From Winogradskyella litoriviva (GTDB lineage: Bacteria; Bacteroidota; Bacteroidia; Flavobacteriales; Flavobacteriaceae): a stretch of 64,000 nucleotides of DNA. The DNA lies in assembly GCF_013249065.1 (NCBI RefSeq), contig NZ_JABRWQ010000005.1, positions 248,001 through 312,000 of the forward strand. The letters run 5' to 3'. Under the pieces are notes generated by a model. It was given only the letters and a program-made list of their open reading frames with translations. It did no database searches and was not told where the DNA came from. Positions 25,145-34,253 of this stretch are shown in pieces. Numbering within the stretch: position 1 is the stretch's first letter; each line of letters starts with the position of its first letter. Both the position numbers and the translations under genes were made by a program.

Positions 25145-27036
25145 ATAAGTGTGTAAGAATTATTTGGTGTTAGTTTTATTTTTTTAAGTTCTATTAATTC
25201 TGAAAGACTATCTATCAGTACTTTCTCAGAACATTTAATTTGAAGTAATAATTGTCGCGAAGATAATGGTTCAGCTTTTAATTTATTTAAAATTTGAAGT
25301 GAAATCACTTCATTTGATGTTTTATCTAAACTCGAAGCTTTGGCCACACAAACTGAGCATATACCACAAGTTTTGTTAGATTTTTCTCCAAAATAGAGTA
25401 GGAGTTGTTGACTTCTGCAAACCGAATTATTCTTAATATAACCTAAGACAGATTCAATTTGTTGATGTTTCAAGGTGTGTTGTTGTTCTATGTTTTTAGC
25501 AATTGGATTAATTGTAATATCATCTTCTCGTGGCTTTAAAAATGTGATTTCAGAATCTGTATTTGCAATTTGTAAACTAATTACTTCGTCCTTTTCTAAA
25601 CGTTGTAACTGAGTAATAACTTGTTTTTCAGATAAATTAGATTTTTTTATTACTAAATTGAGATTCACCTTTGTTTCATAATCAAAAATGCCACCATAGG
25701 TTCGTAATAATACTTTAACCAATAAGTTTAAATCGAGATGGGTTTCTAAATATTTAAATAGAACAGCATTTGTTGTGGTAAATTGAATTTTAGTCCTAAA
25801 ATTAAAATGTTGTGTGAGTGTAATAATAGCATTTCGGTCTAATAATAATAATGCGTTGTAAGTTATACTAGGACTTAATTTATATTGATTACAAAAGGAT
25901 TTAAAATCGAATTGATGTAACGTATTTTCTCCCTCACCATACGATATCTGGAAATAATTAACCAGTTTATGATATACCGTTTTTACAAATGCAACGGATG
26001 GTAAGTTATTTAAAAACTGACTACGCAAATGGTTTTCGTCTATATGCTGTTTTAAAATAATAGCGTGTGCTAATTTGCCATCTCTGCCAGCTCTACCTGC
26101 TTCTTGGTAATAACTCTCTAAACTTTCTGGTAGATTAATATGAATAACTGTTTTTACATTAGCTTTATCAATTCCCATTCCAAAAGCGGTAGTGGCTACC
26201 ATAATATCTATTTGGCCATTTGTCCATTGATACAAACGGTCTTGTTTTTCTTTATTGGTAATACCTCCATGGTAAAAAGTTGAAGAAAATCCTTTAGCTT
26301 TTAGATAATTATGAATGTCTATAGTTGCACGTCTGTTTCTAACATAAATTATAGAAGAGCCTTGATATTTGTTTAGTAAGTGTTCTAATTGAAATAATTT
26401 ATCCTCTGTATGTATAACATCGTAAGCAATATTTGGTCTTGCAAAAGAGGCTTTAAACACTTTAGGATTTATAAAATCTAAATTTTCTAAAATATCATCA
26501 ATGACGTTATATTTTGCAGTGGCAGTTAAAGCAATACAATTAACGTGCGGATGTAATTGTCGTAAAATTGAAATATTTTTATAAGCTGGTCTAAAATCAT
26601 TTCCCCATTGACTAATACAATGCGCCTCATCAATAGCAATTAAATTAACTTTCATTTGCTGTATGCGCTCTTGCACTAAAGTTTGTTGTAAGCGTTCTGG
26701 AGATAGGTAAAGGAACTTGTAGTTACCGTAAATACAATTGTCTAATTGTGTATCTAAATCTTTATAAGATAAACCAGAAGTGAGAGCTATAGCTTTTATA
26801 CCTTTTTCTTTTAAGGTATTTACTTGGTCTTTCATTAAAGCAATTAATGGCGAAACCACAATGCATATACCATCTTGAATTAAAGCAGGAATTTGAAAAC
26901 AAACCGATTTTCCACCTCCAGTTGGCAGTAAGGCAAAGGTGTCTTCTTGGTTTAAAACCGAAGTAATAATCTCTTCTTGTAACGGTCTAAAAGAGGTATG
27001 TTGCCAATACCGTTCTAAAACTTCTATAGGATGCAT
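25141..27036 (-). CDS. recQ: ATP-dependent DNA helicase RecQ
   Basis: 631 aa. SF2 helicase motifs in order: FRPLQEEII, Walker A LLPTGGGKS, DEAH box, SQWGNDFRPAY, LTATA, IIYVRNRR and QEAGRAGRDG. A Cys-cluster zinc module (CRSQQLLLYFGEKSNKTCGICSVC) and a winged-helix-like C-terminus follow. No clear HRDC domain. Repairs and unwinds recombination intermediates. One-base overlap with the upstream ATPase gene (TAATG). Confidence 0.95.
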   Translation of the reverse strand: MHPIEVLERYWQHTSFRPLQEEIITSVLNQEDTFALLPTGGGKSVCFQIPALIQDGICIVVSPLIALMKDQVNTLKEKGIKAIALTSGLSYKDLDTQLDNCIYGNYKFLYLSPERLQQTLVQERIQQMKVNLIAIDEAHCISQWGNDFRPAYKNISILRQLHPHVNCIALTATAKYNVIDDILENLDFINPKVFKASFARPNIAYDVIHTEDKLFQLEHLLNKYQGSSIIYVRNRRATIDIHNYLKAKGFSSTFYHGGITNKEKQDRLYQWTNGQIDIMVATTAFGMGIDKANVKTVIHINLPESLESYYQEAGRAGRDGKLAHAIILKQHIDENHLRSQFLNNLPSVAFVKTVYHKLVNYFQISYGEGENTLHQFDFKSFCNQYKLSPSITYNALLLLDRNAIITLTQHFNFRTKIQFTTTNAVLFKYLETHLDLNLLVKVLLRTYGGIFDYETKVNLNLVIKKSNLSEKQVITQLQRLEKDEVISLQIANTDSEITFLKPREDDITINPIAKNIEQQHTLKHQQIESVLGYIKNNSVCRSQQLLLYFGEKSNKTCGICSVCVAKASSLDKTSNEVISLQILNKLKAEPLSSRQLLLQIKCSEKVLIDSLSELIELKKIKLTPNNSYTLI

Positions 27037-27578
27037 TACTGCAAATTTAAGGACTCTAGAATAAAGTTAGCTCTAGTTTCTACATTTCCGAACGGTACAT
27101 CAATTAAATGGTAGCCAAAACGTTTGTAAGTATTTAGTAAATGCTGATGTATTTCAATAGCTTCTTCAAAATTTTCGTATCGTTCAGCGTCGCTAGTAAA
27201 AATTTCTTGCCATGGTTGTAATATAAAAATAGAATCGTACTGGTGATTTTTACATGCTTCTACAAAATTATTAGGATAAGTATCACCAATAAAATCCATA
27301 TAGGCTATAACATCAGGTATTCCTCTATCTATAAAAACCACTTCGTTAGTTTCTTTAGTCGCTTCATTAAATTGCTGTATTCTTCCTTCTAAAAGTTTTT
27401 CACTAAACAATAAGGGCTCTGTTAAAAAAAGTTGCTCAATACCATCTTTACGTGCTTGTAAGGTTATCTGTCTCGAAATTTCATCGTAGCAAATAAAATT
27501 ACGCTTTTTTAATTCATTAATAATGGTAGTTTTTCCGGTTCCTGGACCACCTGCGATGACGATTTTTTTTGGATTCAA
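27036..27578 (-). CDS. AAA_28-type P-loop ATPase/kinase
   Basis: 180 aa. Walker A AGGPGTGKTT (about 9-18), then YDEISRQI, VVFIDRGIPD (Walker B-like) and a C-terminal ADAER-like stretch. It resembles the NadR/AAA_28 kinases of Bacteroidota. The substrate is unknown. First gene of the ATPase-recQ-fmt operon. Confidence 0.85.
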   Translation of the reverse strand: MNPKKIVIAGGPGTGKTTIINELKKRNFICYDEISRQITLQARKDGIEQLFLTEPLLFSEKLLEGRIQQFNEATKETNEVVFIDRGIPDVIAYMDFIGDTYPNNFVEACKNHQYDSIFILQPWQEIFTSDAERYENFEEAIEIHQHLLNTYKRFGYHLIDVPFGNVETRANFILESLNLQ

Positions 27579-27765
27579 ATTATATTCTAATTTTGAAATA
27601 ATATAGAGGCTAAAAATAAGGGAATAAATATAGAATATAAAAATACCAACGGCATTTTGACTATAAACTAATTCTGAATTTAATATTTAATTAGTTTTCA
27701 CCTTAATTTTAAGTTAAAAAAATAATGGAAGACAAAATCTACCTCACATTTTTAAGTTTTAAACG

Positions 27766-27773
27766 TATCTTTG
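27766..27773 (+). promoter_or_regulatory. -7 promoter element of the DUF493 gene
   Basis: TATCTTTG fits TAnnTTTG, 18 nt before the chosen ATG (27792), so the mRNA leader would be only about a dozen nucleotides. No good -33 TTG. Confidence 0.55.
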
Positions 27774-27791
27774 CAACTGAAAAATTTTATA

Positions 27792-28085
27792 ATGGATAAT
27801 TCTAATAAAACAGACGAATTTTACAAAAAACTAAAATCGCAATTATACGATACAGCCCTTTGGCCATCAGAATATTTATATAAATTCATTGTGCTTACCA
27901 AAGGTACCGGAATTAACCATATTGAAGCACTTTTTGATAATTTAGGAGCTGTAATTACAACTACAGAATCTAAGAATGGAAAATACACCAGTGTTTCTAT
28001 TAACGTACGAATGAAAAATCCTGAAGCCGTAATTGCTAAGTATAAGGAAGTCGCCAAAAATGTAGAAGGCGTAATTTCTTTATAA
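27792..28085 (+). CDS. DUF493 family protein
   Basis: 97 aa starting MDNSNKTDEF; an ATG seven codons upstream is in-frame but lies on the -7 element. Contains FYKKLKSQL, the WPSEYLYKFIV segment and a C-terminal ferredoxin-like half KYKEVAKNVEGVISL. DUF493 (YbeD-like) proteins are small alpha/beta proteins thought to be regulatory; function unknown. Confidence 0.9.
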   Translation: MDNSNKTDEFYKKLKSQLYDTALWPSEYLYKFIVLTKGTGINHIEALFDNLGAVITTTESKNGKYTSVSINVRMKNPEAVIAKYKEVAKNVEGVISL

Positions 28086-28123
28086 TTTTTTATTAAGCTT
28101 CATATTTTTTTGTACTTTGCAAC

Positions 28124-28146
28124 AAAACCTAGATACTTCAGGTTTT
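28124..28146 (+). promoter_or_regulatory. Leader hairpin upstream of the DUF4290 gene
   Basis: AAAACCT (28124-28130) pairs perfectly with AGGTTTT (28140-28146). A promoter-like TTTGTACTTTG just precedes it, so the hairpin would be at or near the 5' end of the mRNA. Confidence 0.4.
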
Positions 28147-28174
28147 ACAACAATTTACTACACACTTTACAATT

Positions 28175-28828
28175 TTGATTGACGATTTAGAATACAACAC
28201 AGAGCGCGAGCATTTAATTATACCAGAATATGGACGTCATCTACAGAAGATGATCAATTACGCTAAGTCTCGCGAAACAAAAGAAGAACGTAACAAGTTA
28301 GCTAATGCTATAATTTCTGTAATGGGAAATCTGCAGCCTCATTTAAGGGATGTGCCAGATTTTAAGCACAAATTATGGGATCAGTTATTTATAATGGCAG
28401 ATTTTGATATTGACGTAGATTCGCCCTATGGAGAACCATCAAAAGAAGAAATACAGGCACGTCCTGAGCCACTAAAATATCCGCAAAATCATCCAAAATA
28501 TCGTTTTTATGGTAATAACATTAAAACTATGATTGATGTTGCTGTAAATTGGGAAGAAGGTGAGCTAAAAGAGGCTTTAACCTATACTATTGCTAACCAC
28601 ATGAAAAAATGTTTCCTTAATTGGAATAAAGACACGGTTGAAGATGATGTAATTTACAGTCATTTATATGAACTTTCTGGTGGTAAAATAAACTTAAAGA
28701 ATAGTGATGAAGAATTAAGAGATTCTACAAGTTTAATGCGTACCAAATCTAAATATGGTTCAAAAAACAATTCCAATAAAAAGAATAATTCTAAGAAGAA
28801 ATATTCTAATAACAGAAAACGTTACTAA
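28175..28828 (+). CDS. DUF4290 family protein
   Basis: 217 aa; the supported start is TTG at 28175 (reads LIDDLEYNTEREHLIIPEYG), as no ATG lies near in frame. Bacteroidota-specific family: YNTER, GRHLQKM and FKHKLWDQLF are its hallmarks; the C-terminal tail is a low-complexity Asn/Lys/Ser run. Function unknown. murA starts 6 nt after its stop, so the two form an operon. Confidence 0.9.
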   Translation: MIDDLEYNTEREHLIIPEYGRHLQKMINYAKSRETKEERNKLANAIISVMGNLQPHLRDVPDFKHKLWDQLFIMADFDIDVDSPYGEPSKEEIQARPEPLKYPQNHPKYRFYGNNIKTMIDVAVNWEEGELKEALTYTIANHMKKCFLNWNKDTVEDDVIYSHLYELSGGKINLKNSDEELRDSTSLMRTKSKYGSKNNSNKKNNSKKKYSNNRKRY

Positions 28829-28834
28829 AAACGG

Positions 28835-30151
28835 ATGAGTACATTTATTATTGAAGGCGGTCACCAATTAAAAGGTAAAATTCAGCCACAAGGAGCAAAA
28901 AACGAAGCTTTACAAATCTTATGTGCAGTACTTTTAACTGCTGAAGAAATTCAGATAGACAACATACCAGATATTATTGATGTTAATAAGCTCATTGCTT
29001 TATTAAAAAAGTTGGGTGTAAAAATTAATAAATTAGGAAAAGGGTCTTATACCTTTAAAGCCGATGATGTTAATTTAGATTACTTAGAATCGGCTCAATT
29101 TAAGGAAGACGGAAAAGGATTAAGAGGTTCTATAATGATTGTTGGTCCATTGTTAGGACGTTTTGGTAGAGGTTATATACCAAAGCCAGGAGGTGATAAA
29201 ATTGGTCGTCGTCGCTTAGATACCCATTTTCAGGGGTTTATAGATTTAGGAGCTAAATTTCGTTATAACAAAGAAGACTTGTTTTATGGAGTTGAAGCTA
29301 AAAAGCTAAAAGGGACATACATGCTTTTAGATGAAGCATCTGTGACTGGTACAGCAAATATTGTTATGGCTGCAGTTTTAGCAGAAGGTACAACAACCAT
29401 ATATAATGCAGCTTGTGAACCTTATTTACAGCAGCTATGTAAGATGTTGAATCGTATGGGAGCTAAAATCTCAGGAGTTGGCTCTAATATGTTAATTATT
29501 GAAGGTGTTGAGTCTTTAGGAGGTACAATTCACAGAATGTTACCAGACATGATTGAAATTGGTAGCTGGATTGGTTTGGCTGCAATGACTAAAAGTGAAT
29601 TAACCATAACAAACGTTAGTTGGGATGATTTAGGGCAAATGCCAAGTGTATTTAGAAAAATCGGAATTACTATTGAGCGTCAAGGCGATAATATTCATAT
29701 ACCTGCTCATGTTGATGGTTACGAGGTTCAAAATTATATTGACGGTTCTATATTAACCGTTTCAGATGCACCTTGGCCAGGATTTACACCAGATTTGTTA
29801 AGTATTATTCTAACCGTTTTAACACAGGCTAGAGGAGAGGCTATAGTACATCAAAAAATGTTTGAAAGTCGCTTATTCTTTGTCGATAAGTTAATTGATA
29901 TGGGAGCAAAAATTATTCTTTGTGATCCTCATAGAGCAACAGTAATTGGTCACGATTTTAAGTCCACATTAAAAGCAACAACCATGACGTCGCCAGATAT
30001 AAGGGCAGGAGTTTCACTTTTAATTGCAGCATTATCTGCAAAAGGAACCTCTGTGATTCATAATATTGAACAAATAGATCGTGGTTACGAAAACATTGAT
30101 GAACGTTTAAGAGCTATAGGTGCTAAGATTGAACGAGTAGAAGGAAATTAA
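28835..30151 (+). CDS. murA: UDP-N-acetylglucosamine 1-carboxyvinyltransferase
   Basis: 438 aa. First committed step of peptidoglycan synthesis (transfer of enolpyruvyl from PEP to UDP-GlcNAc). EPSP-synthase-like fold with GAKNEALQ near the N-terminus, and RRLDTHFQGF and DMIEIGSWI further on. The active-site loop reads PGGDKIGRRR, with Asp where the usual enzyme has Cys (Cys115 in E. coli). Asp at this position is known to give natural fosfomycin resistance in other bacteria. Full length. Confidence 0.96.
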   Translation: MSTFIIEGGHQLKGKIQPQGAKNEALQILCAVLLTAEEIQIDNIPDIIDVNKLIALLKKLGVKINKLGKGSYTFKADDVNLDYLESAQFKEDGKGLRGSIMIVGPLLGRFGRGYIPKPGGDKIGRRRLDTHFQGFIDLGAKFRYNKEDLFYGVEAKKLKGTYMLLDEASVTGTANIVMAAVLAEGTTTIYNAACEPYLQQLCKMLNRMGAKISGVGSNMLIIEGVESLGGTIHRMLPDMIEIGSWIGLAAMTKSELTITNVSWDDLGQMPSVFRKIGITIERQGDNIHIPAHVDGYEVQNYIDGSILTVSDAPWPGFTPDLLSIILTVLTQARGEAIVHQKMFESRLFFVDKLIDMGAKIILCDPHRATVIGHDFKSTLKATTMTSPDIRAGVSLLIAALSAKGTSVIHNIEQIDRGYENIDERLRAIGAKIERVEGN

Positions 30152-30178
30152 AAATTATTATCCATAAATTAGACAATA

Positions 30179-30211
30179 GGCTTCATTTTTTAATGAGGTC
30201 TTTTTTTTTTT
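30179..30211 (+). terminator. Intrinsic terminator of murA
   Basis: GGCTTCATT (30179-30187) pairs, with two wobbles, with AATGAGGTC (30192-30200); about ten T follow. Confidence 0.75.
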
Positions 30212-30391
30212 ACATAAACTCAAAATTATAAGTTTTATGATACTCAGTTATTTTGGTGAAAAACCATTTTTAAATGTTGTTATTTTTGTAATTATGCAAT
30301 CTGTCGGCTAAATTGTTAATTATAACCTAGTATTTTAAGGTAAAATATCAATTAATCGTATCTTACTAAACAATACTTTGAAAAGTAAATA

Positions 30392-33300
30392 ATGTATTCT
30401 AATTTCCCTCAAAAATATTACAGTCTATTTTGTCTTATTTTGTTGTGTCAATTTGTTAATGCGCAATTGAGTGATTTTAGTTTTTCTGTAACTACAACAG
30501 ATGAATCTTGTGCAGGTAATGGCTCTATTTCTATGGAGGTTTCTGGTATTACAACAGGTGCAGATATTACCTATACGCTATTTTTATATCCAGATATTAT
30601 TACACCAATAGCTCAGACATCGGCAAATTCCTTTAATAATTTAGAGAATGGTGATTACTTGGTTCAGGCTTTACAAACATTAGATGATTTACAAAACTCG
30701 CAAAGTGCTGATGCTATAATAAATGATGAAATTTCTGTTTTAGATTTTGAAATTGAACAGGGTTTTTCTGGAGCATGTGGAGACGCAATTTTAATAGTTG
30801 ATATATTGTCAGGTAATGCTGAATTTTTCGAAATTATATCGGGTCCTGTAACAGTTCCATTACAAATGGAAAATACATTTAATAGCCTCACTGAAGGTAC
30901 TTATATTATACGTGTTTTTGATGTATGTGGTAATGCCTTAACCAAGACTTACACGTTTTTATTTAGTGATGTTACGTTTACAATTGTTAATGAAGATCAA
31001 CCTAATGTTCTTAATAGTTGTGAGGAAACTACGATAAATCAAATTATTTCAGCAGGATCTGGGAGTGTTCTTTCTTATCCAATAACTGTTAATTATACAA
31101 TAAGTCTTATAGATGGTAGTGATTCTACAAGTTTTAGTCAGACCTATGAAACTGGCTCTGAACAAGAACTGGAAATATCAGAAACAATTACCAATTATGA
31201 TAATGATCAAGCTTTTATTATAGAAACTGTAGTGCAAGATGGATGTGGTGATATTGTTAGTAGTTCAGAAATCATCGATCCTAATCCTCAAGTAACTATG
31301 ACACCTGTGGCAAATGTTTGTGGAAGTGATTTAATTATTGTTACTTCTAATATGGTTGCCCCATATACGCTTCAATTTATTGATGCTCCAGATGAATTCG
31401 ATCCTTCAGATTATAATGATAATGATGGCGTTTATACAGATTCTGTTATCGTTTTTGAACAAGAAGATTTGGGCTTACCATATGGTATTTATAGTGTTAG
31501 TGTTATTGATGCCTGCAATAGAGTTGGCTTAGCTGAAATTGAACTAATTGAAGAGCCAGTAGAACTAAATATAACTGCTACAAATGGTGGTTGCGATGCG
31601 CTTACTGGTCAGTTATCTGTAAGTGTCCCTAATAGAGAAATAGAGTACGCTATATTTAATGAGGCTCCAGAAGCTTATACAAATGCAATACCAGATGATG
31701 TCTCTGATTTTATTTCAACTAGTGGTACTTTAGAAATAGATGAGTTACCTAAAGGAACTTATATTTTAGAAATAATAGACAATTGTGGTTCTGTTTATAT
31801 AGAAGAAATTGAGATTCCGGACCTCGAGGAGTTCGATCTTAATGTTTCAACTTCAGTTAGTTGTAGTTCTGATGTAGGTAGCCTAAGAATAGCAGGCTCT
31901 TATGGAACGGTTACGTCAGTTTTTGTTATTGAAGCACCAACTGCGTTTTCTCAATCCTTGCCTTTTGATTATAGTTCAGCAATTGAACCTGCAGGATTTT
32001 TCTTTGTTGATGATTTACCGGCTGGTGACTATACTATTGAATTTACAGATAGTTGCGGTAATGAATTTATGTTTAATCAAACTATAGAAAGTTATGCCTA
32101 TGGTGTAAACGATTCAATTTATAATTTACAAAGAAATTGTGGGTCTTTTGATCTAGGTATAATGGATACAGATGATTCCGTTGCCAACCAAACATATTGG
32201 TTTCAAAAGTATTATCCCGAAAGTGATAGTTGGGGACATCCAGAAACAGGTGTTTTGTATAACGAAGGCGATTTACCCAATACTTCAAATGCTATAGAGT
32301 TTGAAAATGGAGAAAGTCTCATTAATATTTTCTTTGTTGGAACGTTTAGACTTATTAAAGCTTTTCAATCTATTAATACGCCAAACCTTGAGGAATATTG
32401 TTTAGACATCTTTGGTGAATTTGAAGTTGGTTCAGATTTAATAATAAATGATGTGTTTAACCTTAATTGTGAAGGCGGATTAGGACCTTCAGATATTTTA
32501 GTCGATGTCATTGGTGTACCTCCTTATAATTTTTCCATAGTATCACCCATTAATATTGATAACGGTAATGATAATATTTTTTCGGATTTAAGTCCAGGTG
32601 TTTATGAAATACAAGTAGAAGATTCTTGCGGAAGTATTGAGGTTATTACTGTTAACTCATTAGATTTACTTCCGGTAGTAAATCTTGGAATTCCTTCGGA
32701 TTTGGTAATTTGTAATGAAGAGTATACAAACCAAGGTATTTTTGATTTATCTCAGCAAAATTCACAGTTGTTAGGTAACCAAAATCCCGAAAATTTTACG
32801 ATTACATATCATTTAAGTCAGATTGATGCAGATTCTGGTAACAATCCTATTTCAGAAACCTATGAGAATGTTATCAACCCTCAAACCATATACGTTAGAA
32901 TGATTCATAATACATTAGATGTTTGTTATGAAACAGACACGTTTCAAATTATAGTTGGCACTGCACCTCAATTAGGACCCGATGAATCGGTTACTATTTG
33001 TGAAGGCGCTCCTTTATTGCTTTCAGCAGATTCTGGATATAATCATTATTTATGGTCATCTGGAGAAACAACAAGAAACATACTAGCACAGACGGCTGGT
33101 ACTTATTCTGTAACCGTCTCAAATGAGTATAACGGTACATTTTGTGATGCAACAAAAAACTATACGGTTAATGTTTCTAGTCTGGCAAATATAGATGTTA
33201 TTATAACCGAAGACTTTAGCTCAAATGGCAATTCTATTGATGTCGATGTGATTGGTCTAGGAGATTATGAATATTCTTTAGATGGCTTAAGTTATCAATC

Positions 33301-33652
33301 AGAAAGTTATTTTTTAGATTTACCTTCTGGAGATTATACAGTTTTTGTAAGAGATAGAAATGGTTGTGGTGTAAATACAAAAAATATATCTCTACTAAAT
33401 TATAAAAAGTTTTTTACACCAAATGGAGATACCTATAATGAGTATTGGCATATTTCTGGAGCTCAGTTTGAACCCGATTTACAAGTCTATATTTACAACA
33501 GATATGGCAAATTATTAACCAGTTTTTCTGGAAACCAAATCGGCTGGGATGGAAGTTATAATGGTAAGTTAATGCCTACTAGCGATTATTGGTTTGTTGT
33601 AGAACGTACTAATGGATTAATTCACACAGGCCATTTTACATTAAAACGATAA
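30392..33652 (+). CDS. T9SS type B secreted repeat protein (adhesin-like)
   Basis: 1086 aa. Signal peptide (1-24, VNAQ). Six repeats of about 100 residues, each ending in a motif like YTIEFTDSCGNEF or YILEIIDNCGSVY, as seen in SprB-type surface proteins. The C-terminal ~85 residues form a type B sorting domain: FFTPNGDTYNEYW, YNRYGKLL, WDGSYNGKLMPTSDYWFVV and final HFTLKR. Exported and probably surface-attached or released through the type IX gliding/secretion machinery. No gliding genes nearby. Confidence 0.9.
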   Translation: MYSNFPQKYYSLFCLILLCQFVNAQLSDFSFSVTTTDESCAGNGSISMEVSGITTGADITYTLFLYPDIITPIAQTSANSFNNLENGDYLVQALQTLDDLQNSQSADAIINDEISVLDFEIEQGFSGACGDAILIVDILSGNAEFFEIISGPVTVPLQMENTFNSLTEGTYIIRVFDVCGNALTKTYTFLFSDVTFTIVNEDQPNVLNSCEETTINQIISAGSGSVLSYPITVNYTISLIDGSDSTSFSQTYETGSEQELEISETITNYDNDQAFIIETVVQDGCGDIVSSSEIIDPNPQVTMTPVANVCGSDLIIVTSNMVAPYTLQFIDAPDEFDPSDYNDNDGVYTDSVIVFEQEDLGLPYGIYSVSVIDACNRVGLAEIELIEEPVELNITATNGGCDALTGQLSVSVPNREIEYAIFNEAPEAYTNAIPDDVSDFISTSGTLEIDELPKGTYILEIIDNCGSVYIEEIEIPDLEEFDLNVSTSVSCSSDVGSLRIAGSYGTVTSVFVIEAPTAFSQSLPFDYSSAIEPAGFFFVDDLPAGDYTIEFTDSCGNEFMFNQTIESYAYGVNDSIYNLQRNCGSFDLGIMDTDDSVANQTYWFQKYYPESDSWGHPETGVLYNEGDLPNTSNAIEFENGESLINIFFVGTFRLIKAFQSINTPNLEEYCLDIFGEFEVGSDLIINDVFNLNCEGGLGPSDILVDVIGVPPYNFSIVSPINIDNGNDNIFSDLSPGVYEIQVEDSCGSIEVITVNSLDLLPVVNLGIPSDLVICNEEYTNQGIFDLSQQNSQLLGNQNPENFTITYHLSQIDADSGNNPISETYENVINPQTIYVRMIHNTLDVCYETDTFQIIVGTAPQLGPDESVTICEGAPLLLSADSGYNHYLWSSGETTRNILAQTAGTYSVTVSNEYNGTFCDATKNYTVNVSSLANIDVIITEDFSSNGNSIDVDVIGLGDYEYSLDGLSYQSESYFLDLPSGDYTVFVRDRNGCGVNTKNISLLNYKKFFTPNGDTYNEYWHISGAQFEPDLQVYIYNRYGKLLTSFSGNQIGWDGSYNGKLMPTSDYWFVVERTNGLIHTGHFTLKR

Positions 33653-33670
33653 GTAGAATGTGTTATTTGT

Positions 33671-33704
33671 AAAAAAAACTTCAAGTTGAATTTGAAGTTT
33701 TTTT
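33671..33704. terminator. Bidirectional intrinsic terminator
   Basis: AAACTTCAA (33676-33684) pairs with TTGAAGTTT (33692-33700), with A8 before and T7 after. It lies between the convergent T9SS-protein and SnoaL-like genes and can serve both. Confidence 0.8.
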
Positions 33705-33728
33705 ATTAAAAATTGGAAAAGAATTATT

Positions 33729-34091
33729 TTATTCCAATGAATATAAGAATTGTTCTGAAGTAATTTTTCCATTTGTAACTTCAAACACAGCAATTTCTTC
33801 CATCTGTTGTCTGCCTCTATCTTTAAAGGTTAAATCAAAGTGCATTTTAGAAGAAAAATGATTTCCTGCAACTAAAGGATCGCTAATTGAGCTGAAATGA
33901 AATTGCTCTACATTGTCTAGCCATTCTTTATTTTTATTCCATACATTTTGTTTTCCTTTAATACTTTCTCCAGGCATACCAGGCATTTCTTTACTAATTA
34001 CATTATCTGCATAAAGCTCGTTAATGCAATCTAGATTTTTACCTTTTTCGCACATTTCTTTCCATTTTTTTGCAACGCCCCAAGTATTCAT
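33729..34091 (-). CDS. SnoaL-like / NTF2-fold protein
   Basis: 120 aa. Cone-shaped NTF2-like fold: GVAKKWKEMCEKGKNLDCINELYADNVI, then EMPGMPGESIKGKQNVWNKNKEW and a beta-rich C-terminus ending EQFLYSLE. Ligand or enzyme role unknown. Last gene of the photoprotection cluster. The upstream gap (34092-34253) contains a perfect 12-bp palindrome ATTGATATCAAT at 34151-34162. Confidence 0.82.
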   Translation of the reverse strand: MNTWGVAKKWKEMCEKGKNLDCINELYADNVISKEMPGMPGESIKGKQNVWNKNKEWLDNVEQFHFSSISDPLVAGNHFSSKMHFDLTFKDRGRQQMEEIAVFEVTNGKITSEQFLYSLE

Positions 34092-34253
34092 AGTTTTCTA
34101 AATTTAAATTTGTGCTTTAAAGTTAGTAAAAAGTTTTTCTAAATTATATAATTGATATCAATGATTTTAACTTTTAAATTAAAATAATGATTACACTGGC
34201 TTAAAATTAATAGCAATATTGTAATAAACGAATTTTGTGTAAATTATTGAATT

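Noticed and set aside
30392..33652. Gliding motility locus
   Set aside because: Only a T9SS-sorted cargo protein is present; no gld, spr or por genes are seen around it.
34151..34162. Perfect 12-bp palindrome ATTGATATCAAT as an operator
   Set aside because: A single short AT-rich copy with no partner site and no fixed promoter geometry; chance is plausible.
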